The notes: generated from the letters alone by a model not told the origin. A DNA stretch of 64,000 nucleotides from Dryomyza anilis (GCA_951804985.1 OX638133.1:34559963-34623962), one strand, 5' to 3'. Shown: positions 23,538 to 36,339, numbered from the stretch's first letter. Numbers and translations are program-made.

Positions 23538-24017
23538 CAGTCGGCACCTACACACATTTTTTATGATTATCGTAAATTACGATCTTTTGACGATTCAAAA
23601 TAATCATAAATTTCGATCATTTTGCACGTAAAAAACGATGATAAGTAATAAATGCATTTACTTCATTTTTTTTTGTATCGTTAAAAAAGTAGGAAAAAGC
23701 TCGTTAAAGAGTTAAACATGATTATCATTTACGATAAAATTTAATCGTAAAAAATATTAAAAACGAGTTCGTTTACGAACACAAAACATCGATTATAACG
23801 AGTATGTAATCGTATTTTACGATCATAAACAATCGAAAATTTATGATATATGAGTGTTTTTAGTTCGTTTATGATACCTCGTTACGATGGACAAATTAAG
23901 AACGAAACTCTATGCGTTTTCGAATCATTTACGATTCTCGTACACGATTGTTTTATTAATTACTTACGATTATTTGCTATCATTTACGATGTCGTTTATG
24001 ATAGTTTGGCCGACTGG
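23538..24017. mobile_element. Palindromic MITE with CAGTCGGC termini
   Basis: Ends CAGTCGGC / GCCGACTG bound 480 bp made of ATTTACGAT / ATCGTAAAT motifs in both orientations, so each strand can fold back. No target duplication was confirmed. Confidence 0.6.
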
Positions 24018-24165
24018 GATGCGATCAAAATAAAATTATATCATAAAAAGATATTTTGACGAAATGCTATTTTTTGTATAATTAATCTTAAAATTCACAT
24101 TAAAAGTGTTCGTGTATTTTTAGTCTTAAGAGCACATTCATGCACCATACTTTGAAATGTATGTT

Positions 24166-24882
24166 ATCTATATATATAAAACTCTTGGTCCGTCTGTCGG
24201 TCTGTCTGTCTGTTTGTTCCAGCATGACGTCTAAACCGCTGAACCGATTTAAATGAAATTTTGTAACAGGATACTATGGAGTCCGGAGGGTGTCATGGGC
24301 GCGATTGGACAAAGGGGCGTGGTACCTCCCATACAAACTAAACATTCCAAACGACATAACTCAGCACATACTCAAGCTAAAAAGATGAAACAAAAAATTC
24401 AAATACAAAAAAATATATACAAAAGCAACCACACCACATTAAAACTCACCACAATGAAACTCACCACACTAAAACTCACCACACTAAAACTCACCACACT
24501 AAAACTCACCAAACTAAAACTCACCATAATAAAATTCACCACACTAAATAATCTACTGGGAAAAATTCTACGGGAAAGAATTCCACCGGGAAAGAATTCT
24601 ATCGGGAAGAATTCTACGGGAAAGCGTTTTACGGAGAAGATATAAATAATAAAAATGTTCTTTACAAGTCGTGCACGGGTTATATACCGTGCACGGGTTA
24701 TATACCCGTGCACGACTCGTGCCAAGATTTTGTAAATGCAAGGATATGGAGTGATTTTATTAATGTAAAGAACATTTTTATTATTTATATCTTCTCCGTA
24801 AAACGCTTTCCCGTAGAATTCTTCCCGGTAGAATTCTTTCCCGGTGGAATTCTTTCCCGTAGAATTTTTCCCAGTAGCTAGT
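24166..24882 (+). mobile_element. Non-autonomous Helitron with tail-to-tail inverted 3' region
   Basis: Starts A|TCTATATATATAAAACTC, the usual A|TC Helitron start, followed by CCGCTGAACCGATTTAAATG. The middle is a minisatellite of CACCACACTAAAACT (about 24430-24545). Then comes a near-perfect inverted repeat (24554-24668 against 24764-24877, one difference seen) around a centre with GTGCACGGGTTATATAC palindromes. The element ends at CTAG|T (24879-24882). No Rep/helicase gene. Confidence 0.7.
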
Positions 24883-24884
24883 TA

Positions 24885-25491
24885 TATTATAAATTCATAA
24901 AATGTTTCAAATTAGTAATTTATTTTACCAAAGTTCGACATTGTTCTTTTTATTGATTTTATGCACATTCACCAGTCATATATTAAAACTGTGTTATTTT
25001 CCTCCTTTATAAAAAAAATAGATTAAATAATAACATTTAAGATAAGCCGCGTCTCTCACGTTGAAAAGAAGATGAAATTTTCATCCTTGTCACAGGTCCA
25101 TTGAATTCAACATATGAAATACGCAATTTAGGACAAAATATACTTTTACAAATTTTACCCAAATTGAAATTTCATGAAAATATTAATTAAAAATTTAAGT
25201 AAAATTCAAATTTAATTTTTAATAAGATTGTACACAAAGTATATACTAATTTGAATCTGCAGTAATTTAGTATTTTATGCAATTTAGTAAAATTATAATT
25301 TTCAGTATAAATTTCATTTACAATAATTGTTTATAATTTTTTTTTTTGTTTAAAAATAAATTATTTATTCAAAATTAATACATTTTTTTAAACAAAATTA
25401 TATAACTTCAAAACAAATCGGTAGATTTCGTTGATTTTTCATACTTAATACAAAAATATCATGGTATAGTTATGCTTTCCATAATGTCTTC
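24885..25491. other. A+T-rich spacer
   Basis: No gene or repeat end recognised. Confidence 0.3.
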
Positions 25492-25493
25492 TA

Positions 25494-25923
25494 CCCTAGT
25501 AGAAATTTTGGTAGGGCCATGGTCATGTAGTGATCATGTCATTATTTGAGATGATCGGGATATGACGAGGACCATAATGTCCATGTAACGCAGTGTCCTG
25601 ATCTTGTACTGACCTCAGGCCATGATCATGTACTGATCGGGCAATTCCCCATTTTATTATTTACCCGACAATTGCCTTGTCAGAGCCCGAGCATAATAGG
25701 GTTACTCTCATTACATCTCGATCATTGTCTGATACTAATTTCGTTATGAGGAACAAATAATGTAGCTATGATCGGGAACATTGACTATTTAGATAATGTA
25801 AATTCTGGTATGTTAAGCATGATAAGGGCATGTAAAGGCAATGATCATATTTTCACTAATAGGGCTTACCCAACGAAAAGCCGATCATTTCCCGATGGCG
25901 CATCGGGCAAATTTCTACTAGGG
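25494..25923. mobile_element. MITE with CCCTAGTAGAAATTT termini, copy A
   Basis: 430 bp with 15-bp inverted ends CCCTAGTAGAAATTT / AAATTTCTACTAGGG and TA on both sides (25492-25493, 25924-25925). The body is G+C-richer than its surroundings and full of GATCATG / GATCGGG motifs. A second copy is at 30791-31220. Confidence 0.8.
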
Positions 25924-25925
25924 TA

Positions 25926-27046
25926 GTTATTTACAAAAGTTATGTAAAAATATTTAAACTTCGAGAATTTTGTGAAAATTTTAGACATGAGATTTTTTCA
26001 AATCTGGAGCTGATATCGGTATGATTTATTTTTTATTTGTGAACGCATTGATAGTGATCTGAAATACGTTAGTGTTAATGAAAAATATAGTTTGCAGTCC
26101 TTAAAATAAATGTTCAAAAAAGGCACATATGTATGAAATTAGAAAATAAAATGTTAATTTTTGCCATGTAATTTGTCCAAATACAGGAACGATATCAGGA
26201 TAATTTTTTTTTTTATTTTTTACCACATTTATTGTGATTAGAAAAAAGTTAGTTGTGAATGAAGAATATCTTTAGGTTTAATTGATATAAAATTATTAGC
26301 TTGACATAATTTTACTCAATTTGCAATTTTTTTTTCCTATTTTTACATATTTCTCTTAAACTATTAATGTGATAAGAAAAATAGTTACAGATTATTCTTA
26401 ATGGGTCTTTAATTGATATTATAATTTAATTGATAATGAAATAAAAAAATATATAGTTTTGTTCAAAAATTTCATGTCTTCCAAGTAATTATAATGACCG
26501 CAGAGTGGAATCTTTAGTGAAATGTGAATGCATGAAGTAGAAGGTAAAATAAAATATAATGTAAATGTAAAGTAAAATTAAATAACCTAAAATTTAAAAT
26601 ATATAAAAAAGTAACAATAAAATATAAATAAAAAAAAATATTAATAAAATAATATATATATTTTTTTTCCTGAATGCTCCATTGATTCCGGTCAAAGAAC
26701 AGCATTTTGAGAACCAGTTCTGTGATAGGTCTAAAAGTACCAGTAGGTGTGAATTGACCCCTCCCTAGATCAACGCCATGTTCAAGTTACCGTTTGGTTT
26801 CATATAAAAGAGCCATAACTAGGATCTGTTAACTATCTCCTAGAAACCAGTCACGTGCCTAGTCTAAGACCGGTTCGTTTTCCCGTAGGTGAAAAACATA
26901 AATTTGGCAATCATTGAATTTATTACGCATATTATTCTTTGGTTGTTGAAGATAAATTCATGGTTATCAAAAACGCTTTCCCAAATCTTTTATTAATTCG
27001 AATAATTATAATCGAAGCTTTTAACATTTCAAAATGTTCGAATAAA
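25926..27046. other. A+T-rich spacer with a diverged repeat near 26680-26890
   Basis: The stretch around ACCAGTCACGTGCCTAG and GTTTCATATAAAAGAGCC resembles, in reverse, 33110-33370 (CACGTGACTGGTTCC, TTTATATGAAACC). An uncharacterised repeat family; ends unclear. No gene. Confidence 0.4.
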
Positions 27047-27860
27047 CGAGTTGGGAAAGTTAGGTCACATGGGGCCGATTTTTATAGTCGGTCGGGCCCG
27101 ACTATGGAATACCCTACACCTTTGGTGGGGATATTAATGTGGGATATTTAATTGCATACCTTAATTTTAAAGTTTTTAATTACGCTAAACCTCCCCACCC
27201 TCAGAATATTATTCATATATCAGAAATTTACGTCTTAAATCCCCATAAATTAAAAAATAAAATTAAAAAAGTATAAACAACAAAATAAAAATGAAAAATA
27301 TAATTGGGCGGACCACGCCTATATTTAAAATTTTGAAAGGCTATCTATTTCATAGATTTGATTTTAATAATTTACGGTTCAAATTTCCACTATGAAAACC
27401 CGGAAAATAATGAAAAAAAAAGTGGGCGGATCACGCCCATTTTTAGACCACATATTTATAGGTGAATTCTAACAATACGTTTTAAATTTTATAACTATAC
27501 CTTGAATACTTTTCGAGTTATTAGTTCCGAAAGAGTTATATAAAAGTGACTTGTATGGGAGGCGTGTCCGTTGACCGATTTGGCTCATTTTAAAACTCAG
27601 TTCCTACTTTTGGCTAAAATATATTGAGACGAAATTTCATCGCATTCTGATCAGTATTTGTCAAGTTATTCTGTATTCTGACAGCATGACAGCAAGACAG
27701 CAAGACGGACAGACAGACAGACGGACATGGCTAAACGGACTCGAGTAGTGATGCTGATCAAGAATATATATACTTTTCCATACCGGACACGCCTCCTAAG
27801 GGGCGTTACAATATATGCACAAAGTTAATATACCCTGTACCTCATAGGTGTAGGGTATAA
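27047..27860 (+). mobile_element. Mini-me-like element, subfamily A, complete
   Basis: Begins CGAGTTGGGAAAGTTAGGTC, carries the palindrome AGTCGGTCGGGCCCGACTAT, the microsatellite GACGGACAGACAGACAGACG, the core TGATGCTGATCAAGAATATA and ends GTGTAGGGTATA. 56684-57445 matches it over most of its length. No coding capacity. Confidence 0.8.
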
Positions 27861-28111
27861 AAACATAGCATGATTACATCTCAATACCTAATAATCAGGG
27901 CTCGCTTAAATTTTCAATATTTAAATACATTAGAAATACCCATATACATCCAAATTTCAACAAACTCACTTTTCATTTCGTTTTACCGTCCATTTATTTT
28001 TGATAGTAAATAATTTCAGAATAGCTCTGAATAATTAAAATGAAACAAATTTTATACCCGTATTTATGTTTTTTGATTCATATATATTTAATTTTTTAGT
28101 CCATAATCCAT

Positions 28112-28513
28112 ACACACAAAAAAAAATCTTTAATATGATGAATTTATTCATAAATATTATGAACTTTTCGCTAAATACCAGATTCATCATATTGATAACA
28201 GCGTTCATTAAATGACATATTAATTAATTAATTAATTAATTTGATTTAAGGAACAGCGTTCTTCAATATGAAGAACATATGTGTTGTATTTTATATTTTG
28301 GTTCATTAATATGATGAAACGTATTCTTCACATACAGTTCATCATATTGAAGAACACTTTTTCGACAGTTACCAAACGTTCTTCATATTTCTGATAGCAT
28401 TCATAACATTGATGGCGTTAGTCATTAATATTATGTATGGCACTTCAATACAATGAATCATGGTTTGAAGAACGGAATTCATCAATATGATGTAATTTTC
28501 TATTTTTCTGTGC
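28112..28513. mobile_element. MITE rich in TTCATCATATTGA motifs
   Basis: Ends ACACACAAAAAAAAATC and TTTTCTATTTTTCTGTGCA are loosely inverted. The body repeats (T/A)TCATCATATTGA and TTCTTCATAT on both strands. A related piece lies at 10240-10545. Confidence 0.55.
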
Positions 28514-28984
28514 ATATTTTACTTGTTAAATTAATGTAAAATCAATTTAGATCTATTACCTTTAACGTATACACCATTCTCCCCTACACAAATATTCGGA
28601 ATATAATGTCTTTGCATTCGTGGTTGCATCATTTTGTTCCTATCTGGCTATCCATCCATCTTTGTATCTATGTGTCCATCTATCTCATATGTTAAACATA
28701 TATTTAATGTCAATTTTCATTGCATTATTTCACTCGCTCTTACTGTCATTTAGTGACAATGTGAATTTGTGTTATGATTTATGGGCTCTCATGATTTATT
28801 GTTGCTACTGGCACTGGCGTAGGTTACGATTATACAATGCGTATATAATAAACTTAAGTAGTATACGTTTTTTTTTATAAATCAATTTTGTTTTTAATAT
28901 TTAATAAGTTTATAAATTTATATTGTTTTTTAGATATTAATTTATAAACTTATTTAAATGATTGGAACAAATTGGATACAACGT

Positions 28985-29400
28985 TTTTGATAAATTTTGA
29001 AAGCAGTAAATGGAATTATAATATAATTATTATTTGTAATTCATTATTTATAAATTATAATTTATTAGTTATAAATTACAATTTATTAATTATAAATAAT
29101 AATGTATTAATTATAATTTATTAATTATCATATATTAATTATATATTATAATTTATTATTTATAATATATTAATAAAAATTTATATTTTATTATAAAAAT
29201 ATATTATAATTTATTAATTATAAATAATAATTTACTAATTATAAAATTTAATTTATTAATTATAAATCATAATTTATTAATTATAAATTATAATTTATTA
29301 ATTATAAATCATATTTTATTAATTCAATATTATAATTTACTAATTATAAATTATAATTTATTAAATCTAAATTTTAATTTATATTTTATGAATTATAATT
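28985..29400. repeat. A/T-only simple repeat (AATTTATTAATTATAA)n
   Basis: About 400 bp made almost entirely of AATTATAAATTATAATTTAT variants. It abuts the mariner-derived MITE at 29405. Confidence 0.8.
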
Positions 29401-29404
29401 TATA

Positions 29405-29737
29405 AAGGGTTTTTCAACAGGGACGCTACAGGGACAGGGACAGCAAACGACGCCATATTTATTGCCGCTCTTTTGACATTTCTCTTCAGTGAGGTTTGCC
29501 ATTTCATGATTGAAAGATATACGAATTCGAATTTGGGTAGTAAATTTTAATAATTTCAACTCGTTGTTGGCACGTATATCTTTCCATCATGAAATGGTAA
29601 ACCTTACTGAAGAGAAATGTGAAAAGAATGGCAACAAATATGACGTCGTTTGCTGTCACTGTCGCTCTACTTTTGTAGCGTCCCTGTTGAAAAACCCTTG
29701 AAATAAACTTTTGTTGCGCTCTTATTGAAAAACCCTT
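29405..29737. mobile_element. MITE derived from the 17286 mariner family
   Basis: Bounded by AAGGGTTTTTCAAC and TATTGAAAAACCCTT with TA on both sides (29403-29404, 29738-29739). The segment 29545-29697 matches 18418-18574 (mariner 5' end, including the start of the transposase), and 29407-29520 is partly its inverted copy. A second inner terminus ends at about 29699, so the right side carries two TIRs in a row, the outer resembling the other mariner end. Confidence 0.75.
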
Positions 29738-29739
29738 TA

Positions 29740-30790
29740 TTTTATTAATTATAATTTTTTCAATGAAGTATTATAAATTTGTCCTGAATACATTAAGAAA
29801 TGTTTAACATTTTAAAGAATGTACTATTTAAAAAAGATGTATTTGTTTAGTTTTATTTTTACGATGACGACATTAAAACAAATTATGGAAATGATTAAAC
29901 AAATATCAACTTTATAAGTAATAACGCCGTTTAAGCATAATTTATATCTAATTTCTATATATTTATTTTTAATTTAAAAAATTCGTGTCTGTAAGTATTT
30001 ACACACATAAATACAACAAACGTATATTAAGTGGCAACACGATATCGTGCTGTGTTTAGGTGAAGTAATCTTAAATAATGCCATAGCTAATCGCATGTAT
30101 CCGGAAAATAAGTTTTGGATAAAAATTACAAATAACAATGTGTGCGGAAAAGTTAATAAACACGAAATCTGTGTAACATGCGAAGAACAGAATGTCGAAT
30201 TGAGAAATTTTATAGTGTAATAAAAGTACTAAAAATGAATATACAAAGTAAATAGAATAAACTCATGAAATAAATTTTAATTAAATATCAAGGTGAAAGG
30301 AATATTTAATTGTATTGTTATTGCCTTTCCAGATAATCGTAATGAGCAGCTACAATGGCATAATGAAAGCATTCAAATAGGACAATAGCGCGTTAATTAT
30401 TCGAGATTAATCTCAAAATAGATCTAATTATATCAGATTCAATTTTAATAAACTCCAAACTTTGAAAATTAAACAGATGTTTCAACAAAAGCTTAAAAAA
30501 TAGTGTAAGCCCTGAGACTTTCTATATGTTTTTGATGATTTAATAAATCATATTTGAAATGAAATCATTATTTTCGGATTTGTTTCTTTGAAATTATGAA
30601 TTTGTTTTAATTGTATGTCTAATATCATGTTTCAGTTTTGTGAAATACTGCGTGTTTTTCTGATTAATTTTTAGATAAACTATTTTACTGATTGGAGAAA
30701 AAAAACACCACCAATCTATTTCACACAATGATTACAAACTGCTGTATATGTAAAAGAAATCAATGTGATCATCCCGATCATGGCTCTAGA
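29740..30790. other. A+T-rich spacer
   Basis: No gene or repeat end recognised. Confidence 0.3.
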
Positions 30791-31220
30791 CCCTAGTAGA
30801 AATTTTGGTAGGGCCATGGTCATGAAGTGATCATGTCATTATTTGAGATGATCGGGAAATGACGAGGCCCATAATGTCCTTGTAACGCAGTGTCCTGATC
30901 ATGTATTGACGTCAGGCCATAATCCTGTGCTGATCGGGCAATTTCCCATTTTATTATTTACCCGACAATAGCCTTGTCAGAGCCCGAGCATAATAGGGGT
31001 TTTCTCATTAAATCTCGATCATTGCCTGATGCTAATTTTAGTATGAGGAACAAATAATGTAGCTATGATCGGGAACATTGACTATTAAGATAATATAAAC
31101 CATGGTATGGTAAGCATGATAAGGGCATGCAAAGGCAATGATCATATTTTCTCTAACAGGGCTTACCCAAAGAAAACCCGATAATTTCCCGATGGCGCAT
31201 CGGGCAAATTTCTACTAGAG
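30791..31220. mobile_element. MITE with CCCTAGTAGAAATTT termini, copy B
   Basis: Close copy of 25494-25923 along its full length (for example GGTAGGGCCATGGTCATG and GGCGCATCGGGCAAATTTCT). The last bases have changed (CTAGAGG instead of CTAGGG), so the right TA is not intact. Confidence 0.75.
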
Positions 31221-31524
31221 GAATTTCCGAACCGTTCCACAGTGGATCGAAGGTGCGCATTTGGGCCGAAACAAAAATTTCATCAATTTCATTTTTATGC
31301 AATCATAAAATAGACATCCTAGTGAATAGAAAATGAACGAATTGTTTTATATGTATTATTTTCAACAGGATATCATTCCAAAGTGGGCCCTTTTTAAATT
31401 TTTTGTTAATTTTAATATTTTTTGAATACGTTTTTTAAAATTTAATTTAAATTACTTCTTCTTAAATTATTACAATGAAATTTTCACATATTATAGCTAA
31501 AATATGTGCAAAATATGAAAAAAA

Positions 31525-31825
31525 GCCGCGGTAGCTCAGTGGTTAGTGCGTTGGACTGCGAGCCGAAAGGTCCCCGGTTCAAGCCTGGACTGAGGCTAAC
31601 AACATCTTTACATAGAAACATTTTTTTATACCGCGCTACCTCTCGTCAGTAAATGGCAAACCTACGAGAGTAAAACCATTGCCTATGAAAAGCTCTCACC
31701 CGCCGTTCGGATTCGGCAATAAACTGTAGGTCCCACCACTTTGAGTACAAATATAACACGCACAGCTCAAAATGGTGAGAGAGCTCGGCCGAAGTTCTAT
31801 ACAGGACTGTAGCGCCAAACTATTA
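31525..31825 (+). mobile_element. tRNA-derived SINE, copy 2
   Basis: The head carries a Pol III A box (TAGCTCAGTGG) and B box (GGTTCAAGCC) at tRNA-like spacing. A tRNA-unrelated body of about 220 bp follows and ends AGCGCCAAACTATTAAT. A perfect 16-bp duplication, ATATTATAGCTAAAAT, lies at 31488-31503 and 31826-31841. The 5' copy is 21 nt upstream of the tRNA-like head, separated by an A-rich leader. There is no coding capacity; mobilisation would depend on a partner LINE, none of which is visible here. Confidence 0.8.
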
Positions 31826-32124
31826 ATATTATAGCTAAAATCATATATTTCTTAATCACTTCAAAACATTACTAAAAAATGTAATTTTTAAGTACGACAT
31901 TCGGCGACAAAGGTAGCAAATTATCAAATATTTCGAAAGAAACTTTTATGTAAATAGAATGCAACTTGTGTGGCTAATGCAAAACACACTAGGATCGATA
32001 ACTACAGATATTAAGTCATATGCTGGTATAAAAACTTGGGCCCGAAACGCCTCGAAAAGATAAAAAATACCATTTTTAAAAAGTGTCTAATTAAAAATTT
32101 AAACAAATTTATACTTTTAATTAA

Positions 32125-32815
32125 ACCCCACACCTATGAGGTACAGGGTATATTAAGTTTGTACAAATATCGTAACGCTTCTTAGGATGCGTGGCCTTTA
32201 TGGTAAAGTATATGTACATCCAGAAAAAAATACTATATAAATAATAGTTTTATACTATTAAAATGAGTCAATAGTATAAATTATTATTTTAATCGGAAAA
32301 TACCATTAAATACTTGAAAATACCATGACATTGAGTTTATATGAAAAGATTTATTTGTTTGTATACTTTTAAATCAATAATTGTCCTATTGACCAATTTT
32401 AATGGGATTTTAGGGATTTTTTTCTGGGTGTATTCTTGATCAGCATCACGACCCGAGTCCGTTTAGCCTGTCAGTCGTTCTCTATATATCTGTTACACAG
32501 TAACTTCAGTAATGCTAGTCGGAATCCGATGAAATTTTGTTCCAATATGTTTTACCCAATAAATGGTTTTTGAGTACGGAAATAAGCCAAATCGTTCAAC
32601 GCACACGCCCACCTCCCATACAAGATACTTTTGTATAACTTTTTAGGAATCTATAACTCGAAAAGTACTGAAGATACAATTCCAAAATTTAAAACGTATT
32701 GTTAGATATTACCTACAAATATTTGTTCCAAAAATGGACGTGATCTGTCACATTTTATTTAACATTATTTCTGGATTTTTTTTATAGTGAAAATTTTAGT
32801 CGTATTTCACATTTT
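32125..32815 (-). mobile_element. Mini-me-like element, subfamily A, split by a MITE
   Basis: Reverse orientation: ACACCTATGAGGTACAGGGT at the left, core TTCTTGATCAGCATCACGAC at 32433, then diverged (GTCY)n and the heat of the A-subfamily body (ACACGCCCACCTCCCATACA). The 32217-32430 MITE sits between the (TA)-rich part and the core. More diverged than the 27-kb copy. Confidence 0.7.
32217..32430. mobile_element. MITE with CACCCAGAAAAAAAT-type termini, nested in a mini-me
   Basis: Copy of 19501-19710 (ACTATATAAATAATAGTTTT, ending TTTTTTCTGGGTG), flanked by TA (32215-32216, 32431-32432). The left terminus reads CATCCAG, one base off. Confidence 0.8.
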
Positions 32816-35800
32816 GTTCAATAATTTCTTAATTAATGTACAAAAATGTAACTGATTATGCCAGAAAAAGAGAATTATATAAATTAATATAATTCAATGA
32901 TATTTTGTTGAAAAACTAGGAATTTCAATTTTTTTATATATATATTTTTCATATCAATAAATCAGTCAACTCTGCCTTTCAATTACATGCTTGGTACTCA
33001 TGAAACATGTTTAAAACTAAAATATATGTATTTCCTAAAGTGTCTAGTTTTCTCTTTTTAAAATCTTTTTTAGTTCAAAAGTTACATACAAAAAACATCG
33101 ATGTGCGCCTTTTCCATACACTCCGCCCATACGCGTTCCTAGACTGTGCACGTGACTGGTTCCTTGGTGATAGTTAACCGATCTTAGTTCTGGTTCTTTT
33201 ATATGAAACCAACCAGCAACTTGGGAGGGGACAATTGGGGACAATTAACACCTTCTGCAAATCTTAAGACCTATCAGTGGTTTGGTCTTCAAAATCGTAT
33301 TCTGTGACCGTTACCTTTAGACGTATAACATAATTTGTCCTCAGTATCCTTTTCTGTGACCGGTATTGTTGGTGCATTCAGTAAAAAGATATATGTATAT
33401 ATTTTATTTATTTTATATTAATATATATTATATATTTTTATATATTCCGAATTTTAGCTATTTTATTTTAATTTACATTTTTTGCATTATATTTTGTTTT
33501 ACCTTCTCCTTCATGCATTCACATTTCACTAATGATCCCACCCTTGCATGCGTGCATTATAATTACTTGGAATACATACAATATTTAAATCAATACAGTA
33601 TAGAAAAACAGTCTACGAATTATAGAAGCATTAGTTGCAGCGTGCAAATAAGTCTCGTGACATGTTTATCATGGACACGATCCGTCTCCTCATGCAGACC
33701 TTTAGACTATCACAGAACTGGTCTTCAAGATTATGTGCTTAGTCGGTACCAGTCACTTAATAGGTAGTTTTAGATCAATTGACACCTTTTTGTGTGAGAT
33801 TGAATACCATTCAAATGTGAGTCACTATTTAGTTTTTTTTTAAGTGTTATATATTATTATTTATTTCTTTTTGAAGATAATATTATTGGACTTCATTTAG
33901 AATTTATTTTGAGACCTATACGATTAAAGAAATATCGAGAGGAAAATGTCGGAATTTTCAAATTAATAGAACCATTTACGAACGAAACAAAAAATGTCGA
34001 AAATATTGTTAAAGTTAGAAAATGTTAGAATGTTAGACAAAAGAAATATTTTTTTTTAGATATTTTTTAATTCAAAAGTATCGTTCATTGGGGTCTTTTT
34101 CGTATTCCACAAAAATCGGCAAATCTGATATAAATAATTCAACAAAAATGTTTAATTAATGAATATTAAAAAAGTTAACCCGCTAAAAGTTATTTTATAT
34201 ATAGTGTTCTGAGTTCCTTTTTTCCAATTGTGATAACACGCATAAAACATCGTAAAATATATACTATGTAATTCATGGTGTAGTCAGCTGCAGTTTATAC
34301 ATGTTGAGTTAGCCTCGTGCTTCAACGAATATTTTCGCGAACCTGTTCAAATATTTACCAAACGTGTCCAAAGCATGTTCTTCACTTTGAACGCAAAAAT
34401 ATCATCGATAGTGTCCGTTGAATGCTGAACACCGAAAAGTACCAAACATTTCATCAGCTCATCAATCAGTTGGTGTTGATATTTTCGGTGTGATTTTGAC
34501 CAACGCATTCTGTGTACACAAAAATTAAAATGTTTTTAGTCAAAATAATGTTGGGGGTAAATTTTCGAGGGTGCCACGTCAATAGAAATTGTTTTATATA
34601 TGAAATTGTTCTATTATATATTTATAGAAATGTTATAAATAGAATTTAAATACCGAAAAATGCATTTCCAATGATAAATTAAAAAAATATACATAAAATC
34701 TCTTAAAACTTATATGGTTTCTTTTATATAATGATTTTAATGTTTAAAAGAATAACAAAACTTTACTACATAGTTCTTAGAATAGTTATTCTTAGAATAT
34801 TGTATTATTCACAAATATTTCACTTGAATAATATGATTATTTCTTGTATTACTAATGCTATTTGTATTCTCATTTTTATACTGTAAACTAAATTTGAAAG
34901 GGTATATTATCTTTGGTCATCCATTTGTAAGAAACTTGACGCATAGAAGAATTAGATTAAAGTCCAAAATTAGAATACCTATCAGTTGATTGCGTACATT
35001 TATACCTCACATAACAGCAACAGCTTTCAGTGAATTTTATTTTAAACTATTTTTAAAACTAATTTAATTTATCATCAAATATATAAAGAAAGAAGAAAAC
35101 AGCGAAACAAATAATAAATTTCGAAAAAAGTGTTTTCACTCATTTTATTTTTTGCACATATCGGTTTTTTGCATATCTTAATTCATTTGTCATAGTTATT
35201 TGAAGTCGGACATATTTTTTAAATGGCAAATAACTTTTTATTACTTAATGTATGTACTTCCACCGGAATCTCCAATTGCTCATTATGCCTATAGTTCTAT
35301 AGGCATTTCTTGTAGTTCTTATGTTAGTGAACCCATTTCGTGTGTAATTTTTTCACTATTAATATTTTTAAACCTTCTATACAAACACAAAACTTTTGCA
35401 ATTAGTCACACTTCAATTGCTTCATACAACCAACATATGGTGACTTCTCATAAGATGCTCTTCGAACATATTTCCTGACTTTGTATTATCTGAAAATGTT
35501 GCTGCAATAACTGCACCCTGGGGAATTGGCAGACGCCTCAAACAGCGCGATATTCAAGAAAAGAAGAAAAAAAAACTTACGAAAATGCGTCAACTAAGAA
35601 ATAAGGGTAACATTTTGGGTACTTTTAAAATACCTTATTTCGTTGTCAAAACTTTTTCGCAAATGATTATAAAAAAAGGAAGAAGAATATCATAAAGACT
35701 TGAAAAAACTTTATCTAATATTTTATTATTTTTTTCTATCTTTCTGTTTTTTTCGTCTTACTAAAAGCAGTAGCAACAGTTGCTGCGTAGATCGACTGTT

Positions 35801-36250
35801 GGGAACGGGGTTCTGAGACTGAGATTCCTATTTACTGGCGCACTTTTGCGTGTTAATCTTTAACAAATGTGCGTGAGAGGTGTAGGTACATAAACGAGAG
35901 TTGCGTGAACTGCTCACTCAGTCTCTAGGGAGCCATATTTTAACTGTAGTATATCAATAAATTACTATGCATAAACTCCAGTAAGTCTGGATGTCCGCAG
36001 AAGGGGAAAACCAAGAAGAGCAAGTGTGCTGGAGAGAGTTTTTAATTTGCTTAATGCTATCAAGGAAGAAATTATGTGAAATACTGGATATAAGTATTTT
36101 TAATTTTGTATATCTTTAGTTGTGAATATTACCGTTGTTAATAAGAAATTTACCATGTTTTGATAGAAATCGAATTGATATTTTGAGGTGAACATGGTGT
36201 ATCAAAATTATATTTTCTATTTACAATAAAGGTTATATTGTATTAGTAAT
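32816..36250. other. Long A+T-rich spacer, no supported gene
   Basis: Contains the diverged repeat at 33110-33370 (reverse of 26680-26890) and a possible third part at 33640-33790. 35510-35960 is G+C-richer (GATCGACTGTTGGGAACGGG) but has no domain-bearing frame. A mini-me-like fragment (GAAAGGGTATATTATCTTTG) lies near 34890. Confidence 0.3.
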
Positions 36251-36339
36251 AACCAAGGATTGAAATCCAATATAACAAATATTTTGATTTCGGTTTTCTT
36301 GTTCGTTTCGGTTTTGTGTTTTATGTCAAAACATTAAAC

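Noticed and set aside
31525..31595. Possible functional tRNA gene (also at 47085 and on the minus strand at 333)
   Set aside because: A and B boxes are present, but the 3' acceptor strand is missing, the T stem is poor, and the same non-tRNA body follows in every copy: a SINE.
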